The position numbers and the translations under genes are program-made. Below, piece by piece: positions 44,067 through 53,849 of a stretch of 64,000 nt of DNA. The notes below the pieces were generated by a model that worked only from the letters and a program-made list of their open reading frames with translations, made no database searches and was not told the DNA's origin. The DNA lies in contig DEWK01000020.1 of the NCBI GenBank assembly GCA_002363615.1, forward strand, positions 62,001 through 126,000, read 5' to 3'. How positions within the stretch are numbered: the stretch's first letter is position 1; every line of letters starts with the position of its first letter. This DNA is from Lachnospira sp. UBA3212 (GTDB taxonomy: Bacteria; Bacillota; Clostridia; Lachnospirales; Lachnospiraceae).

Positions 44067-44104
44067 GAAAAATCGCTCAGACCATAAGGTCCGGGCGATT
44101 TTTT
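44067..44104. terminator. Terminator after rnpB and the nucleoside kinase gene
   Basis: AAAATCGCTCAGACC pairs with GGTCCGGGCGATTTT around ATAA. T tracts occur on both strands, so it ends rnpB (plus) and the minus-strand kinase unit (stop at 44120). Confidence 0.85.
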
Positions 44105-44119
44105 GGTATTCCCACTGAA

Positions 44120-45793
44120 TTAAATATTAAAAATACCTCCGCCTATAAACTCTCTAAGAAGAGAATTGTTTGGAACCTGGTCTCCACTTACCGCCAAAAA
44201 ATAATCCAGGAATTTTAAAAGACGTTTCGCCTCAATATATTCCGGACAATCCCTTGGAACACTGAATAAAAGTGGCTCCGCATAGGTTTTTAAAACCGAT
44301 AACTCATAAACCAAAGCAGAATTAAAGGTTGCATCTGCATCCTCCTGGAAAGGGAAGATATATGCTTCCTCTCCCGCTCGAACCGATGGCCATCTTTGAA
44401 TGGTTTCCACCGCATTCGTTCCACGGGTTCTGGCATCTCTTACCATACGACGTAAAAGACGACCATCTGAGGTTGGAATTCGATTATGTTCATCAATGTT
44501 TAACTGAGTCAAGGCACTAATATAGATCTTATATTTATTTTCCTTTGGAAGAGAATAAGATAAAGCATCATTTAAACAGTGGATTCCTTCAATGACTAAA
44601 ATATCATCCTCCCCCATTAATAGTTTATTTCCCTTATATTCCCTATGACCTGTAATAAAATTAAAAGTTGGTAACAAAACCTCCTTACCGGCAAGTAAAT
44701 CTGTCATATCCTTATTGAAACGATCCACATCGATTGCCTCAAGAACCTCATAATTGTTATTCCCATTTTCATCCTTAGGGGAATCCTCTCGATTTCTAAA
44801 GTAATTATCTACCGCAATCGGATGAGGATTTAATCCATGGGCCTTTAACTGAATACATAAACGATGTGAAAAAGTGGTCTTTCCGGAAGAGGAAGGTCCT
44901 GCAATCATAATCAAACGTTTCTTTGGATTATCTGCAATCGTTTGAGCAAGATCTGCAATCTTTTTTTCCTGAAGTGCCTCTTGAACCAACATAATATCGG
45001 TAATATGACCTTCTGTTATTTCCTCATCCAAGGCTCCCACGGTTTCCACATTCATGGTTTTCTCCCATTTGGTAGATTCTGTTAGAGCAGAAAATAGTTT
45101 TTCATGGTTCCCAACCTCAGGTACCCTTTCTGGATCCCTTCGATCCGGCATCATCAAAAGCACTCCGTCCTTGTATTTTACCAAGTTAAAATACTTTAAA
45201 TAACCAGTACTTGGAACCATATATCCATAGTAATAATCTTCATAACCCTTTAAACTATAGAGGTTTGCCTCAGAACCTCTACGGAATTTAAATAACTGTT
45301 CCTTGGCGTACATTCCATGCATATGGAAGAGCTCAATGGCCGCATCTGTATTAATGGAACGCTTGCCAATTGGAAGATCTTCCTTTACATAATCCCTCAT
45401 CTTATCTTCTACCTTTAAGACCAGGTCAGCTGTTAATGCTCGATCTCCTTCTACCTGGCAATAAAGGCCTTTTCCCAAGGTAAAATCCACATAGATTTTC
45501 TTAATGTGCTTGGCACCTAACACCTCATGAAAGGATTTTAGCATTAAAAGCAGGCAAGATCTCCGATAGGTCTCACAGCCATCCTTGTCCCGATAGGTAA
45601 GAAAATGAACTTCACAATCCTTTTTTACCTTATAGGTCAACTCCTTTAATTTATGATGATTCACCACAGCTAATAGTACCTGGTCCTTAACTTCTATTTG
45701 GCAATCCTTTAAGATTTCCTGAAAACTGCTGCCAACCTGATACTGCTTTGCCACTCCATCTACAGTAACAATAATCTTTTTTCCTTCTGTCAT
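44120..45793 (-). CDS. Nucleoside kinase with N-terminal TGS-like and SAD-like domains
   Basis: 557 residues. The N-terminal 230 residues resemble the TGS and second additional domain of threonyl-tRNA synthetase (starting KKIIVTVDGVAKQYQVG). The C-terminal part is a uridine-kinase-like P-loop domain with IAGPSSSGKTTFSHRL near residue 298. Proteins with this layout are widespread in Clostridia and usually called nucleoside kinase, with uridine as the presumed substrate. ATG follows AGAGGTGA. It is downstream of trmK by 3 nt, in the same operon as rpoD and dnaG. Confidence 0.88.
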   Translation of the reverse strand: MTEGKKIIVTVDGVAKQYQVGSSFQEILKDCQIEVKDQVLLAVVNHHKLKELTYKVKKDCEVHFLTYRDKDGCETYRRSCLLLMLKSFHEVLGAKHIKKIYVDFTLGKGLYCQVEGDRALTADLVLKVEDKMRDYVKEDLPIGKRSINTDAAIELFHMHGMYAKEQLFKFRRGSEANLYSLKGYEDYYYGYMVPSTGYLKYFNLVKYKDGVLLMMPDRRDPERVPEVGNHEKLFSALTESTKWEKTMNVETVGALDEEITEGHITDIMLVQEALQEKKIADLAQTIADNPKKRLIMIAGPSSSGKTTFSHRLCIQLKAHGLNPHPIAVDNYFRNREDSPKDENGNNNYEVLEAIDVDRFNKDMTDLLAGKEVLLPTFNFITGHREYKGNKLLMGEDDILVIEGIHCLNDALSYSLPKENKYKIYISALTQLNIDEHNRIPTSDGRLLRRMVRDARTRGTNAVETIQRWPSVRAGEEAYIFPFQEDADATFNSALVYELSVLKTYAEPLLFSVPRDCPEYIEAKRLLKFLDYFLAVSGDQVPNNSLLREFIGGGIFNI

Positions 45794-45796
45794 TGT

Positions 45797-46537
45797 TTAT
45801 TCACCTCTAGTTAAATATCCACAAATCCTTTGACACTCCCTTTGGTAAGGAAAACCTATTTTCTCTTTTTCCCCATTTAAGTGCAAAAGAATTTCCTGTC
45901 TTTTTTTATAAATATGTCTTAAATACTCTTCAAATTCCCTTGTGGGATGAAGGAAGCCGTAAACTCCATGGGCAAGGAAAAACTCCTTTAATCCAATTGA
46001 ATCCTTTCCCCACAAGACACTTGCTTTTTCACACTCTTTTTCCCAACGTTCTTTCGCCAAAGGATCTTTTATACATTTTACAATAAAATAATATTTTCCA
46101 TCCTCAATCACCATCTTCTCCTGAGAAATCCATAAGCCCATCTTCAGGATTTCCTCTCGAAAGTAAGCCAGTTTCGTTTGAGGGGAAAGCACTAATTCCG
46201 AAACCGATTCTAATACCTTCTGTCCATTTTTTAAAATAGAGATAATCAATTCCCCACCCATTCCGGAAATGGTGATTGTTTCTGCTTCTCCCGGATTTAA
46301 CCCGGAAAGTCCATCACACAAACGTAAGTTCACCCGATCTGTCACCCCTTCCTCTGCGATATGAGTGGCAGCCATCTTTAAGGGTTCTTCCCTTAAATCA
46401 CAGGCAATCACTCTTGGGGCAATCTTATTTTTCACTAAATAAATCGGAATATATGCATGATCGGTTCCTATATCACAAACAGAATTGCCGGGACTTACCA
46501 TCCCGGCAATCTCTATCATCCTTTTAGATACTATCAT
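45797..46537 (-). CDS. trmK: tRNA (adenine(22)-N(1))-methyltransferase
   Basis: SAM-dependent methyltransferase of 246 residues. The SAM-binding motif is VCDIGTDHAYIPIYLV and the catalytic-site motif TISGMGGELI. It methylates A22 in tRNA. The start codon directly abuts the rpoD stop, with SD GGAGG inside the rpoD end, so rpoD and trmK are coupled. dnaG-rpoD-trmK is the usual order in Firmicutes. Confidence 0.93.
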   Translation of the reverse strand: MIVSKRMIEIAGMVSPGNSVCDIGTDHAYIPIYLVKNKIAPRVIACDLREEPLKMAATHIAEEGVTDRVNLRLCDGLSGLNPGEAETITISGMGGELIISILKNGQKVLESVSELVLSPQTKLAYFREEILKMGLWISQEKMVIEDGKYYFIVKCIKDPLAKERWEKECEKASVLWGKDSIGLKEFFLAHGVYGFLHPTREFEEYLRHIYKKRQEILLHLNGEKEKIGFPYQRECQRICGYLTRGE

Positions 46538-47659
46538 CTAATCCTCCAAGAAACCGCGAAGTTTATCACTACGACTTGGATGCATCAACTTGCGAATAGC
46601 TGTTGCTTCGATCTGACGAATTCGCTCCCTGGTAAGCTGGAATCTTTCTCCCACCTCTTCTAAGGTTCTGTTTCGTCCATCTAATAGTCCAAATCGAAGA
46701 TTTAATACTTCTCGTTCCTTCTCATTCAATGTGTTTAATACATCTTCTAACTGTTCATGTAAAAGCGTACGCTCTGCAGCCTTCTCAGGTGGTTCAATTC
46801 CATCATCCTTAATTAAACTACCCAAAGATGAATCTTCCTCATCTCCCACCGGAGTTTCAAGGGAAATCGGATCCTGGTTTAACTGCTTAATCTCTCTTAC
46901 CCTGTCCTCGGTAATATCCATTCTCTCAGCAATTTCAGCATCACTAGGCTCTCTTCCTAATTCTACTGTTAATTCTCTTTGAGTACGAAGCGTTCTATTT
47001 ACAATCTCACCCATATGAACCGGAAGACGAATCGTTCTTCCCTGATCGGCAATGGCACGAACAATTGCCTGACGAATCCACCAAGTGGCATAAGTCGAAA
47101 ACTTGAATCCCTTAGTATAATCATACTTCTCAGCAGCCTTAATCAATCCAAGATTTCCTTCCTGAATCAAATCCAAAAACTGCAATCCACGGTTGGTATA
47201 ACGTTTTGCCACACTAACCACCAGACGAAGATTTGCTTCTACCAAACGGCTCTTTGCCTCTGGATCACCCTCTTCCATCTTCTTAGCAAGTTCAATTTCT
47301 TCTTCCTTGGAAAGAAGGGCTACACTACCAATCTCCTTTAGATACATACGAACAGGATCACCTGCTCCATCCCCACTACCTAAAGTGCTGATATACATAG
47401 ACTCGTTCTTTAACTGGTCCGCATCTTCCTCTAATTCCTTAGTGATTTTCTCATCAAAGATTTCATCATAACGCTCTGAAAAATTCTCATCCGGATACTG
47501 GGTATAGTGCTTTTCTACTGCCTTACCATAGTCTGCTGCTAACTCGCTATCAAAGTCATCGATAAAAACTCCAACACCACTTCTTAAAGATTTGGTAAAT
47601 TTTTTCTCAAGCTTTTCGATTTCATCAATTGCCTGTGTTTCACTCGCTGTCTTCTTCAT
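46538..47659 (-). CDS. rpoD: RNA polymerase primary sigma factor
   Basis: Sigma-A, the housekeeping sigma factor. I chose the ATG at 47657-47659 (MKKTASETQ), with AAAGGA upstream, giving 373 residues; a slightly longer start exists. Domain 1.1-like acidic N-terminus, region 2 with YATWWIRQAIVRAIADQGRTI, region 3 with GREPSDAEIAERM, and region 4 with TLEEVGERFQLTRERIRQIE are all intact. It lies 27 nt after dnaG and is followed immediately by trmK. Confidence 0.97.
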   Translation of the reverse strand: MKKTASETQAIDEIEKLEKKFTKSLRSGVGVFIDDFDSELAADYGKAVEKHYTQYPDENFSERYDEIFDEKITKELEEDADQLKNESMYISTLGSGDGAGDPVRMYLKEIGSVALLSKEEEIELAKKMEEGDPEAKSRLVEANLRLVVSVAKRYTNRGLQFLDLIQEGNLGLIKAAEKYDYTKGFKFSTYATWWIRQAIVRAIADQGRTIRLPVHMGEIVNRTLRTQRELTVELGREPSDAEIAERMDITEDRVREIKQLNQDPISLETPVGDEEDSSLGSLIKDDGIEPPEKAAERTLLHEQLEDVLNTLNEKEREVLNLRFGLLDGRNRTLEEVGERFQLTRERIRQIEATAIRKLMHPSRSDKLRGFLED

Positions 47660-47686
47660 AACTGTTCCTTTCCTAAACATTAGCTA

Positions 47687-49465
47687 TCAATTGAGACTGA
47701 TATGTAAGCCCTCAATCTCTTTACGTTTGTTTATTACCTTGCTAATTTCACTAAGATCCGTTGAATTTGTCGTAACGGTCTCAATATGTTTCATACAGAT
47801 TTTTTTCACCGTGTCATTCAAAGCTCTTTCCCTTTGCTTTAAATCAAGCTCTCCTTCCAGAGGCTTATGAAAAAGTCCTGCTACTTCGTTTTGTTCCTCC
47901 TCCAGTTCAAATGCACTAATAATCCTAGCAGGATTCACATTGCCATCCTCCAACTGCTCATAAAGCAATCTGGCAACCTTTTGCATCAATGGACTGGTAA
48001 AATATTCCGGAAGAAGATAATCCCTGGTTTTTTTATAAATCAGAGGATCCTCAATCATCCAGGTAAGTAAAATCCGTTCGGAGGCAACTACACCATCCTC
48101 CAGTTTTTTCTTTCCCTTCCTTAAAGGTCTTTCCTCCTCTTCTACCGGACCTGCTCTCCTATCCGGCTGTTTCACATAATATAAGGCCTTTTGTTTTACC
48201 GAACTCTTTAAAAGATCAATCGGAATCATAAATTCCCTGGAAACCGCCTCTATATAATTGCTTCGCTCAAGTTCATCCTGAAAGTCTGAAACAAGCCGAT
48301 TGGCAACTTCTGTTTCAAAATTCGTCTTCGCTGCCGGATCAGTTATATCGTAATTGGTCTTTAGCTGACGAATGGTATAAAGGAAATGATTCTCGGCCTC
48401 ATCCATTCGTTTTTGAAATTCTTTCTGTCCTAAATTCTTAAGGAATTCATCCGGATCCTTATGAGGATTCAGATTTATCACCTTAAGATTCAGGCCGGAA
48501 GAACGAAGAATCGGAATGGCTCGAAGGGCTGCCTTGACTCCTGCTCCGTCACTATCAAAACATACATAAACCGTATGAGCATAACGCTTCATCAAAGATC
48601 CATGTCCCGAAGTAAAAGAAGTACCTAGGGCTGCTACCGCATTGGTAAATCCCGCCTGATGAAGTGAAATCACATCCATATAACCTTCACAGATAATAAG
48701 GGAATCTGTTCTTGCCCTTCTTGCATAGTTTAATCCATATAAAACCCTGCTTTTCTCGAAAATTTTCGTTTCCTGAGAATTTAAGTATTTAGGCTTTCCG
48801 TCTCCCATGACCCGCCCACCAAAGGCAATTACATGGTTATTAACATCCATAATAGGAAACATCACCCGGTTCCAAAACTTATCGGTCACTCCCCGATCTG
48901 TATAAGAAAACAAACCAGATTCCTTTAATTCATTATCCTGATAGCCCTTGCTTTTTAAGTACTTATAAAGCCCCAAACCGCCTTTTCCCGCATAACCCAA
49001 ACCAAAATGGGTAATGGTTTCCTCACTTAGGCCTCGTCCTTTCAAATAATCATAGGCATGCTTTCCTTCTTCTTGTTTTAAAAGAAAATGGAAATAACGA
49101 GCCGCTTCTCGATTGATTTCTAACAAGCGGTCCCTCATCCTAGCTTCCGAACGGTCTACCATGGTGGTTGGTCCTTCCGGCAAAGTGACTCCAGCCCTTT
49201 GGGCCAGGTCTTTTAAAGCTTCCACAAAACTGATGTTCTCATACTTCATCAAAAAAGTGAATACGTTTCCCCCTTCTCCACAACCAAAGCAATAAAACAT
49301 CTGCTTATCCTGGGATACCGAAAAAGATGGGGATTTTTCATTATGGAAGGGGCATAGGGCCACATAATTACTGCCTGATTTTTTTAAGGATACGTACTGG
49401 GAAATGACAGATACAATATCATTCTTTTCCCGTACTTCTTCCACAATCTCTTCCGGATAGTACAT
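47687..49465 (-). CDS. dnaG: DNA primase
   Basis: Makes RNA primers at the replication fork. 592 residues: an N-terminal zinc finger (CPFHNEKSPSFSVSQ; CHC2 type), the Toprim core with IICEGYMDVISLHQAG and VYVCFDSDGAGVKAAL, and a C-terminal helical helicase-binding domain that is weakly conserved. ATG follows AAAGGAG. First gene of the dnaG-rpoD-trmK macromolecular-synthesis run, preceded by the GH43 gene at 53 nt; whether it has its own promoter is unclear. Confidence 0.96.
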   Translation of the reverse strand: MYYPEEIVEEVREKNDIVSVISQYVSLKKSGSNYVALCPFHNEKSPSFSVSQDKQMFYCFGCGEGGNVFTFLMKYENISFVEALKDLAQRAGVTLPEGPTTMVDRSEARMRDRLLEINREAARYFHFLLKQEEGKHAYDYLKGRGLSEETITHFGLGYAGKGGLGLYKYLKSKGYQDNELKESGLFSYTDRGVTDKFWNRVMFPIMDVNNHVIAFGGRVMGDGKPKYLNSQETKIFEKSRVLYGLNYARRARTDSLIICEGYMDVISLHQAGFTNAVAALGTSFTSGHGSLMKRYAHTVYVCFDSDGAGVKAALRAIPILRSSGLNLKVINLNPHKDPDEFLKNLGQKEFQKRMDEAENHFLYTIRQLKTNYDITDPAAKTNFETEVANRLVSDFQDELERSNYIEAVSREFMIPIDLLKSSVKQKALYYVKQPDRRAGPVEEEERPLRKGKKKLEDGVVASERILLTWMIEDPLIYKKTRDYLLPEYFTSPLMQKVARLLYEQLEDGNVNPARIISAFELEEEQNEVAGLFHKPLEGELDLKQRERALNDTVKKICMKHIETVTTNSTDLSEISKVINKRKEIEGLHISLN

Positions 49466-49518
49466 CTGTCACTCCTTTCTAACGCTCTAACACAATCTCA
49501 TACTTTTCTATAAAGTCC

Positions 49519-50829
49519 CTACTGCTTTCTTGCAAAGCAAGCATGGTTCTTATCATCCTTACCGGTTAACATCAATGTTGGCTCATCCTTATCATAATTC
49601 CAGCATGGAATCACAAGATAGGTCTCCGTTAATGGTCCAAGCTTAAGTTCTAACTCATTCATCTGATTTAACTGCCAACTTCCAAGAATACTTCCCGCTC
49701 TAACATGTCCATCATTGGTAAGTTCCATTGGGAAGGAAGTCGTCAATCCCTGTGGAATCGTTGGTAATAATGAGATTCGATCATAACGGCCAATCAATTC
49801 TGAACGCTTTACAATCTGCTTCTTTTCACCGGCATATACCGATGGAGAAACCACTGGCCATCCATCTCTAGTCCAAAGCATTGGGTAAACATGCATCAAA
49901 GATATTTGACCATGATCAAAGTCACATGGACGAATGTGACATACCATAAACCACTCATCCTCATTCAACTGAAGAACCGAGTTATGACCCGGAGCCATAT
50001 AGGCCTCACCCTTACCAAATCGGTAAGAAGCAATCATCATAAAACCGGTTTCATAATCCGGATAGGAAAAATCTGTCATCTCTCTACCATTTGGATCCTC
50101 ATATGGTCCTGTAATATTTTTACTTCTTCCGACTCGAACGTTGTAATCCGAATTCAAAGAACCATAGGAAACAAAGAGATAATAATATCCGGTCTTTTTA
50201 TTATAACGAACATAAGCTCCTTCTACTGCTGCATCTGACCAAAGAGGTCTGGTGGCAAGCATTCTTCCATACCCCTCTTCCTTTGCCAAACCAGTCTTAG
50301 GATCTAACTCAATCATATAAATGCCTCTCCAAAAAGAACCATATGGCATATATAGTTTTCCGTTTTCCACATCCTCTACGATATTAGCATCAATGGCATT
50401 CCGTTCTGAATCGTGATCGGTTTTCATGGCAATTCCACGATATGTCCATGGTCCCTCTGGATTATCTGCCACCATAAGGAAAATAATGGAACGACATACT
50501 CCAAACTTAGAGCATGAGAAGTACAGACGATACTCTCCATTGCGCACATCAATATCCGGTGCCCATACGTCTTCTCCTCCAACATACTCCACAACTTCCT
50601 CTGGAGTTTTATCAATAATACGTCCCATTCTTTCCCAATGAATTAAGTCCTTTGACTTATAATATAAATTGTGGGTACAGTAAGCATAATATACTCCCGT
50701 TTTTTCGTCTTTATAAATTGCCGGATCATGTGCCCACCACACACTGTTTTCTGGAACCGGCAATAATTTTCCATCCGGACCCCTCTCTGGCTTTCCGCCG
50801 AGAAACGCCCCCTGTTCTGGGTAAATCAT
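49519..50829 (-). CDS. Glycoside hydrolase family 43, arabinan-acting type
   Basis: 436 residues with no signal peptide, so probably cytoplasmic and acting on imported oligosaccharides. The five-bladed-propeller catalytic residues look intact: Asp35 in WWAHDPAI (base), Asp147 in AIDANIV (pKa modulator) and Glu203 in AVEGAY (acid). Sequence suggests an endo-1,5-alpha-arabinanase or alpha-L-arabinofuranosidase subgroup; exact specificity is not decided. Its promoter overlaps a perfect CcpA-type cre consensus (50892-50906), implying glucose repression. Its location upstream of dnaG is unusual for a carbohydrate gene, with no transporter nearby. Confidence 0.87.
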   Translation of the reverse strand: MIYPEQGAFLGGKPERGPDGKLLPVPENSVWWAHDPAIYKDEKTGVYYAYCTHNLYYKSKDLIHWERMGRIIDKTPEEVVEYVGGEDVWAPDIDVRNGEYRLYFSCSKFGVCRSIIFLMVADNPEGPWTYRGIAMKTDHDSERNAIDANIVEDVENGKLYMPYGSFWRGIYMIELDPKTGLAKEEGYGRMLATRPLWSDAAVEGAYVRYNKKTGYYYLFVSYGSLNSDYNVRVGRSKNITGPYEDPNGREMTDFSYPDYETGFMMIASYRFGKGEAYMAPGHNSVLQLNEDEWFMVCHIRPCDFDHGQISLMHVYPMLWTRDGWPVVSPSVYAGEKKQIVKRSELIGRYDRISLLPTIPQGLTTSFPMELTNDGHVRAGSILGSWQLNQMNELELKLGPLTETYLVIPCWNYDKDEPTLMLTGKDDKNHACFARKQ

Positions 50830-50868
50830 AACAAAACCTCCCTCAAATGTGCATACTCGTCCATTTCG

Positions 50869-50897
50869 ATTATATGATAAGAAGACCTTATTTGCAA
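50869..50897 (-). promoter_or_regulatory. Promoter of the GH43 gene
   Basis: Minus-strand TTGCAA (50892-50897) and TATAAT (50869-50874) with a 17-nt spacer, about 40 nt before the ATG. Confidence 0.7.
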
Positions 50898-50906
50898 TCG
50901 TTTTCT
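50892..50906 (+). promoter_or_regulatory. cre site (CcpA-type) over the -35 of the GH43 promoter
   Basis: TTGCAATCGTTTTCT matches the cre consensus WTGNAANCGNWNNCW at every fixed position and overlaps the -35 box, a typical repression site. Confidence 0.65.
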
Positions 50907-50918
50907 GAAAGAAAGTAT

Positions 50919-51851
50919 CTAGACTCCACGAAAATCAAAGGCAGGAATAAAACTTTCCGAAATAGCTTCTCCTTCCTGCATATACCCCTTGCTAATCCCT
51001 AAGTGGCAAGCATAATCTACCAGTTCTTGATATTCCCGCTCTCTCACCCTTTCTCTTAGTTTTGGATAGTCCTTTAAATGCTCTGTTAATGGGGTATATT
51101 GGTTTAAAAGGGAAAAATAAACTTGATCCTTGTAGCTTTGATATAAGTCCTTTACGATCATTTTAGCCTCTAATAATCCTCCCGGCATGAGCAAGTGACG
51201 AACAATTACTCCGTGCTTCATTTGCCCCTTCTCATCTAGATCACATACCTTTCCATAGCGCCTCTTTAATTGACTGACCATTTCAGAGATACAGGCCCTT
51301 GCAGCAGCTGGATAACCTGGAGCCTTTAGGTATTCTATGGATTTCTTTTCTGTATAGAATTTAAAATCCGGCAAATAAATATCGATTAAGCCATCTAATA
51401 GTTTAACACTTTCCACCTGTAGGTAGGAGGAAGTGTTAAACACAAAGGGCAAATCAAATCCTTGATCCTTCGCCTGTTTTATCACTTCTGCCACAATAGG
51501 CACATAAACATCTGAGGTTACCAGATTAATATTACAAGCTCCCTGCTCCTTTAATTCATAAAAAATTTCTAACAAGCGTTTCCTAGAAACTTTTTTTCCT
51601 AATTGACGATGGGAAAGGTCATAGTTTTGACAAAAGACACATCCCAGATTACAACCGGTAAAAAAGATTGCTCCACTTCCTGTCTCCCCGGTAATACAGG
51701 GCTCCTCCCACATATGAAGAGCGGCCCTTGCAAGATACAAATCATCTGTCATCTTGCAAAAGCCGACTTCTCCATTTGCCCGATTGGCCTTACAAGCCCT
51801 GGGACACAAGGCACAGGAAGACAGCATTCTTCCTGCTTCTTCCATATTCAC
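50919..51851 (-). CDS. Radical SAM protein of the pyruvate-formate-lyase-activase-like type
   Basis: 310 residues. An N-terminal cysteine cluster (CALCPRACKANR... GFC) precedes the radical SAM motif CNLGCVFCQN (Cx3Cx2C), then an aldolase-like TIM barrel half with LVTSDVYVPIV. This is the group related to pflA (COG1313-like), whose substrate is unknown. It shares strand with the ABC pair upstream (51855) with 3 nt between them, so it may be cotranscribed. Nothing shows a target protein nearby, so the function is open. Confidence 0.87.
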   Translation of the reverse strand: MNMEEAGRMLSSCALCPRACKANRANGEVGFCKMTDDLYLARAALHMWEEPCITGETGSGAIFFTGCNLGCVFCQNYDLSHRQLGKKVSRKRLLEIFYELKEQGACNINLVTSDVYVPIVAEVIKQAKDQGFDLPFVFNTSSYLQVESVKLLDGLIDIYLPDFKFYTEKKSIEYLKAPGYPAAARACISEMVSQLKRRYGKVCDLDEKGQMKHGVIVRHLLMPGGLLEAKMIVKDLYQSYKDQVYFSLLNQYTPLTEHLKDYPKLRERVREREYQELVDYACHLGISKGYMQEGEAISESFIPAFDFRGV

Positions 51852-51854
51852 TCC

Positions 51855-53849
51855 TTAATCTAACTCCAAATCTCCCGTATAGAGTCTGTAGTATTTTCCT
51901 TTTTCTTTTAATAATTCCTCATGGGTACCACGTTCAATAATATGTCCTCCTTCCAGGACAATGATTGCATCAGCATCTCGAACCGTAGAAAGACGATGGG
52001 CAATTACAAAGGTAGTACGATCTTTCATCAAATGGTCCATTCCCTGTTCAATATGCTTTTCGGTCCTGGTATCAACCGAACTGGTCGCTTCGTCTAAAAC
52101 TAAAATCGGTGCCTTAGAAATAGCGGCTCTGGCAATATTTAAAAGTTGTCTTTGACCTTGAGAAAGATTGCTTCCATCCCCTTCTAATACCGTTTGATAT
52201 CCGTGCTCCAAGCGGCGAATAAAAGGATCTGCACTGGCAAGCTTTGCCGCCTCAATCACTTCCTCGTCGCTGGCATCTAAACGTCCGTAGCGGATATTTT
52301 CCATTACCGTTCCCGTAAACAAATGGGTATCCTGAAGAACCATGGCAATATTACTTCTTAGACTTTCTCGATTGATGTCCATAATATTAATTCCATCAAT
52401 GGTAATAAGTCCTTTGTTAATATCATAAAAACGGTTAATCAAATTGGTAATCGTGGTTTTTCCAGCTCCGGTAGAACCTACAAAGGCAATCTTTTGACCG
52501 GGTTTTGCATAACAAGAAACCCCATAAAGAATTTGCTTTTCAGGTACATAGCCAAAATCTACCTGTGAAATTTTAACATACCCATCGATTGGACATATCC
52601 TTTTTCCGTCTATGATTTGAAGGTTTGGATTCTCCTTAAGCTGATCATCATATGGAATCATATCCTTATGATAATTCTTCTTATAATCCTCCCTATTACA
52701 AACCCAAATAGCGTCCTCTTTATCCTCAGCTTCAGGAAGTTCATCCATCATAGCAAACACACGCTCTGCACCAGCCATAGCCGAAAAGATTGTATTCATT
52801 TGCATGGAAATTTCATTTAAAGGTCTTGAAAATTGACTGGCATACTTGGTAAAAATGGTGATTCCACCTACGTCAAATTTTCCCATAAAGCAAAGCACAC
52901 CCCCTAAGGCTGCCGTTACTGCATAGGAAATCTTACTTAAATTTCCAATCACCGGACCCATGATTCCTCCAAAGAACTGGGCCTTAATCTGGTTTTTCTG
53001 CAAATGATCACTTAGAATATTAAAGTCATCCACCGCCTCTTCTTCATGGCAAAAGACCTTTACTACATTCTGTCCTGTAACCATTTCCTCGACATAACCA
53101 TTTACCGCACCTAAGGCCTCTTGTTGCCCCTTGTAATACTTTCTGGACATAGAAGTGATTTTTCCACCTGCACTTAATAAAAGCGGAGTAAGAATAATAA
53201 CTACAGAAGCTAACATCCAATTGGTATAAAACATTAAAACAAGGGTTCCCAAAAGTGTAATACTTCCAGAAAACAGCGAAGCCACTGTGTTGCTAAGCAT
53301 AGTTCCCACATTATCCACATCGTTGGTAAAGCGACTCATCAAGTCTCCATGGCTGTGGGTATCAAAATATCGGATTGGTAATTTCTGCATACGGAAGAAC
53401 AAGTCTTCACGAATTCTCTGCAAGGAATTTTGCGCAATCCCAATCATTAATCGGTTTTGAATGTATGTAGAAAGGATCCCTAACAAGTAAATGATTGCCA
53501 TAAAAACCAAACCCATAACTAAATGGGACAGTCTCTCCTTCACCGTTTGGTTTTCTTCAATCAAATTATTAATAATAGGACGAAGCATATAGCTTGCCAC
53601 CAAGGAAGTAATTGTAGTAACCAAAAGGGCAATGGCTACAAAAATCATTTTATAGGCATCCGGTCCCACGTAAGAAAATAAGCGTTTTATAGAACCCTTC
53701 ATGCTCTTTGGTTTTCCACTTGCCATACGCATCCGGTTTCGGCCTCCAGGACCCGGCCCCATTCGCATGCCACCGCCTGGCCCCCCTGTCTGTCCTAGGC
53801 TGGCATATTTTTTAAGGAGTTTTTCCTTTTTTTCATCTTTCTTTGTCAT
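51855..53849 (-). CDS. ABC exporter half, active-site subunit of a heterodimer
   Basis: 664 residues. Starts with an unusual N-terminal tail of about 40 residues rich in Gly, Pro, Met and Arg, then six transmembrane helices, then an ATPase with Walker A GSTGAGKTT, signature LSQGQRQLL and Walker B ILVLDEATS with an intact catalytic Glu. It overlaps the preceding half-transporter at the ATGA junction, so the two form one unit. With the partner's degenerate Walker B, this looks like a BmrCD/TM287-288-type heterodimeric exporter of drugs or lipids; substrate is unknown. Confidence 0.92.
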   Translation of the reverse strand: MTKKDEKKEKLLKKYASLGQTGGPGGGMRMGPGPGGRNRMRMASGKPKSMKGSIKRLFSYVGPDAYKMIFVAIALLVTTITSLVASYMLRPIINNLIEENQTVKERLSHLVMGLVFMAIIYLLGILSTYIQNRLMIGIAQNSLQRIREDLFFRMQKLPIRYFDTHSHGDLMSRFTNDVDNVGTMLSNTVASLFSGSITLLGTLVLMFYTNWMLASVVIILTPLLLSAGGKITSMSRKYYKGQQEALGAVNGYVEEMVTGQNVVKVFCHEEEAVDDFNILSDHLQKNQIKAQFFGGIMGPVIGNLSKISYAVTAALGGVLCFMGKFDVGGITIFTKYASQFSRPLNEISMQMNTIFSAMAGAERVFAMMDELPEAEDKEDAIWVCNREDYKKNYHKDMIPYDDQLKENPNLQIIDGKRICPIDGYVKISQVDFGYVPEKQILYGVSCYAKPGQKIAFVGSTGAGKTTITNLINRFYDINKGLITIDGINIMDINRESLRSNIAMVLQDTHLFTGTVMENIRYGRLDASDEEVIEAAKLASADPFIRRLEHGYQTVLEGDGSNLSQGQRQLLNIARAAISKAPILVLDEATSSVDTRTEKHIEQGMDHLMKDRTTFVIAHRLSTVRDADAIIVLEGGHIIERGTHEELLKEKGKYYRLYTGDLELD

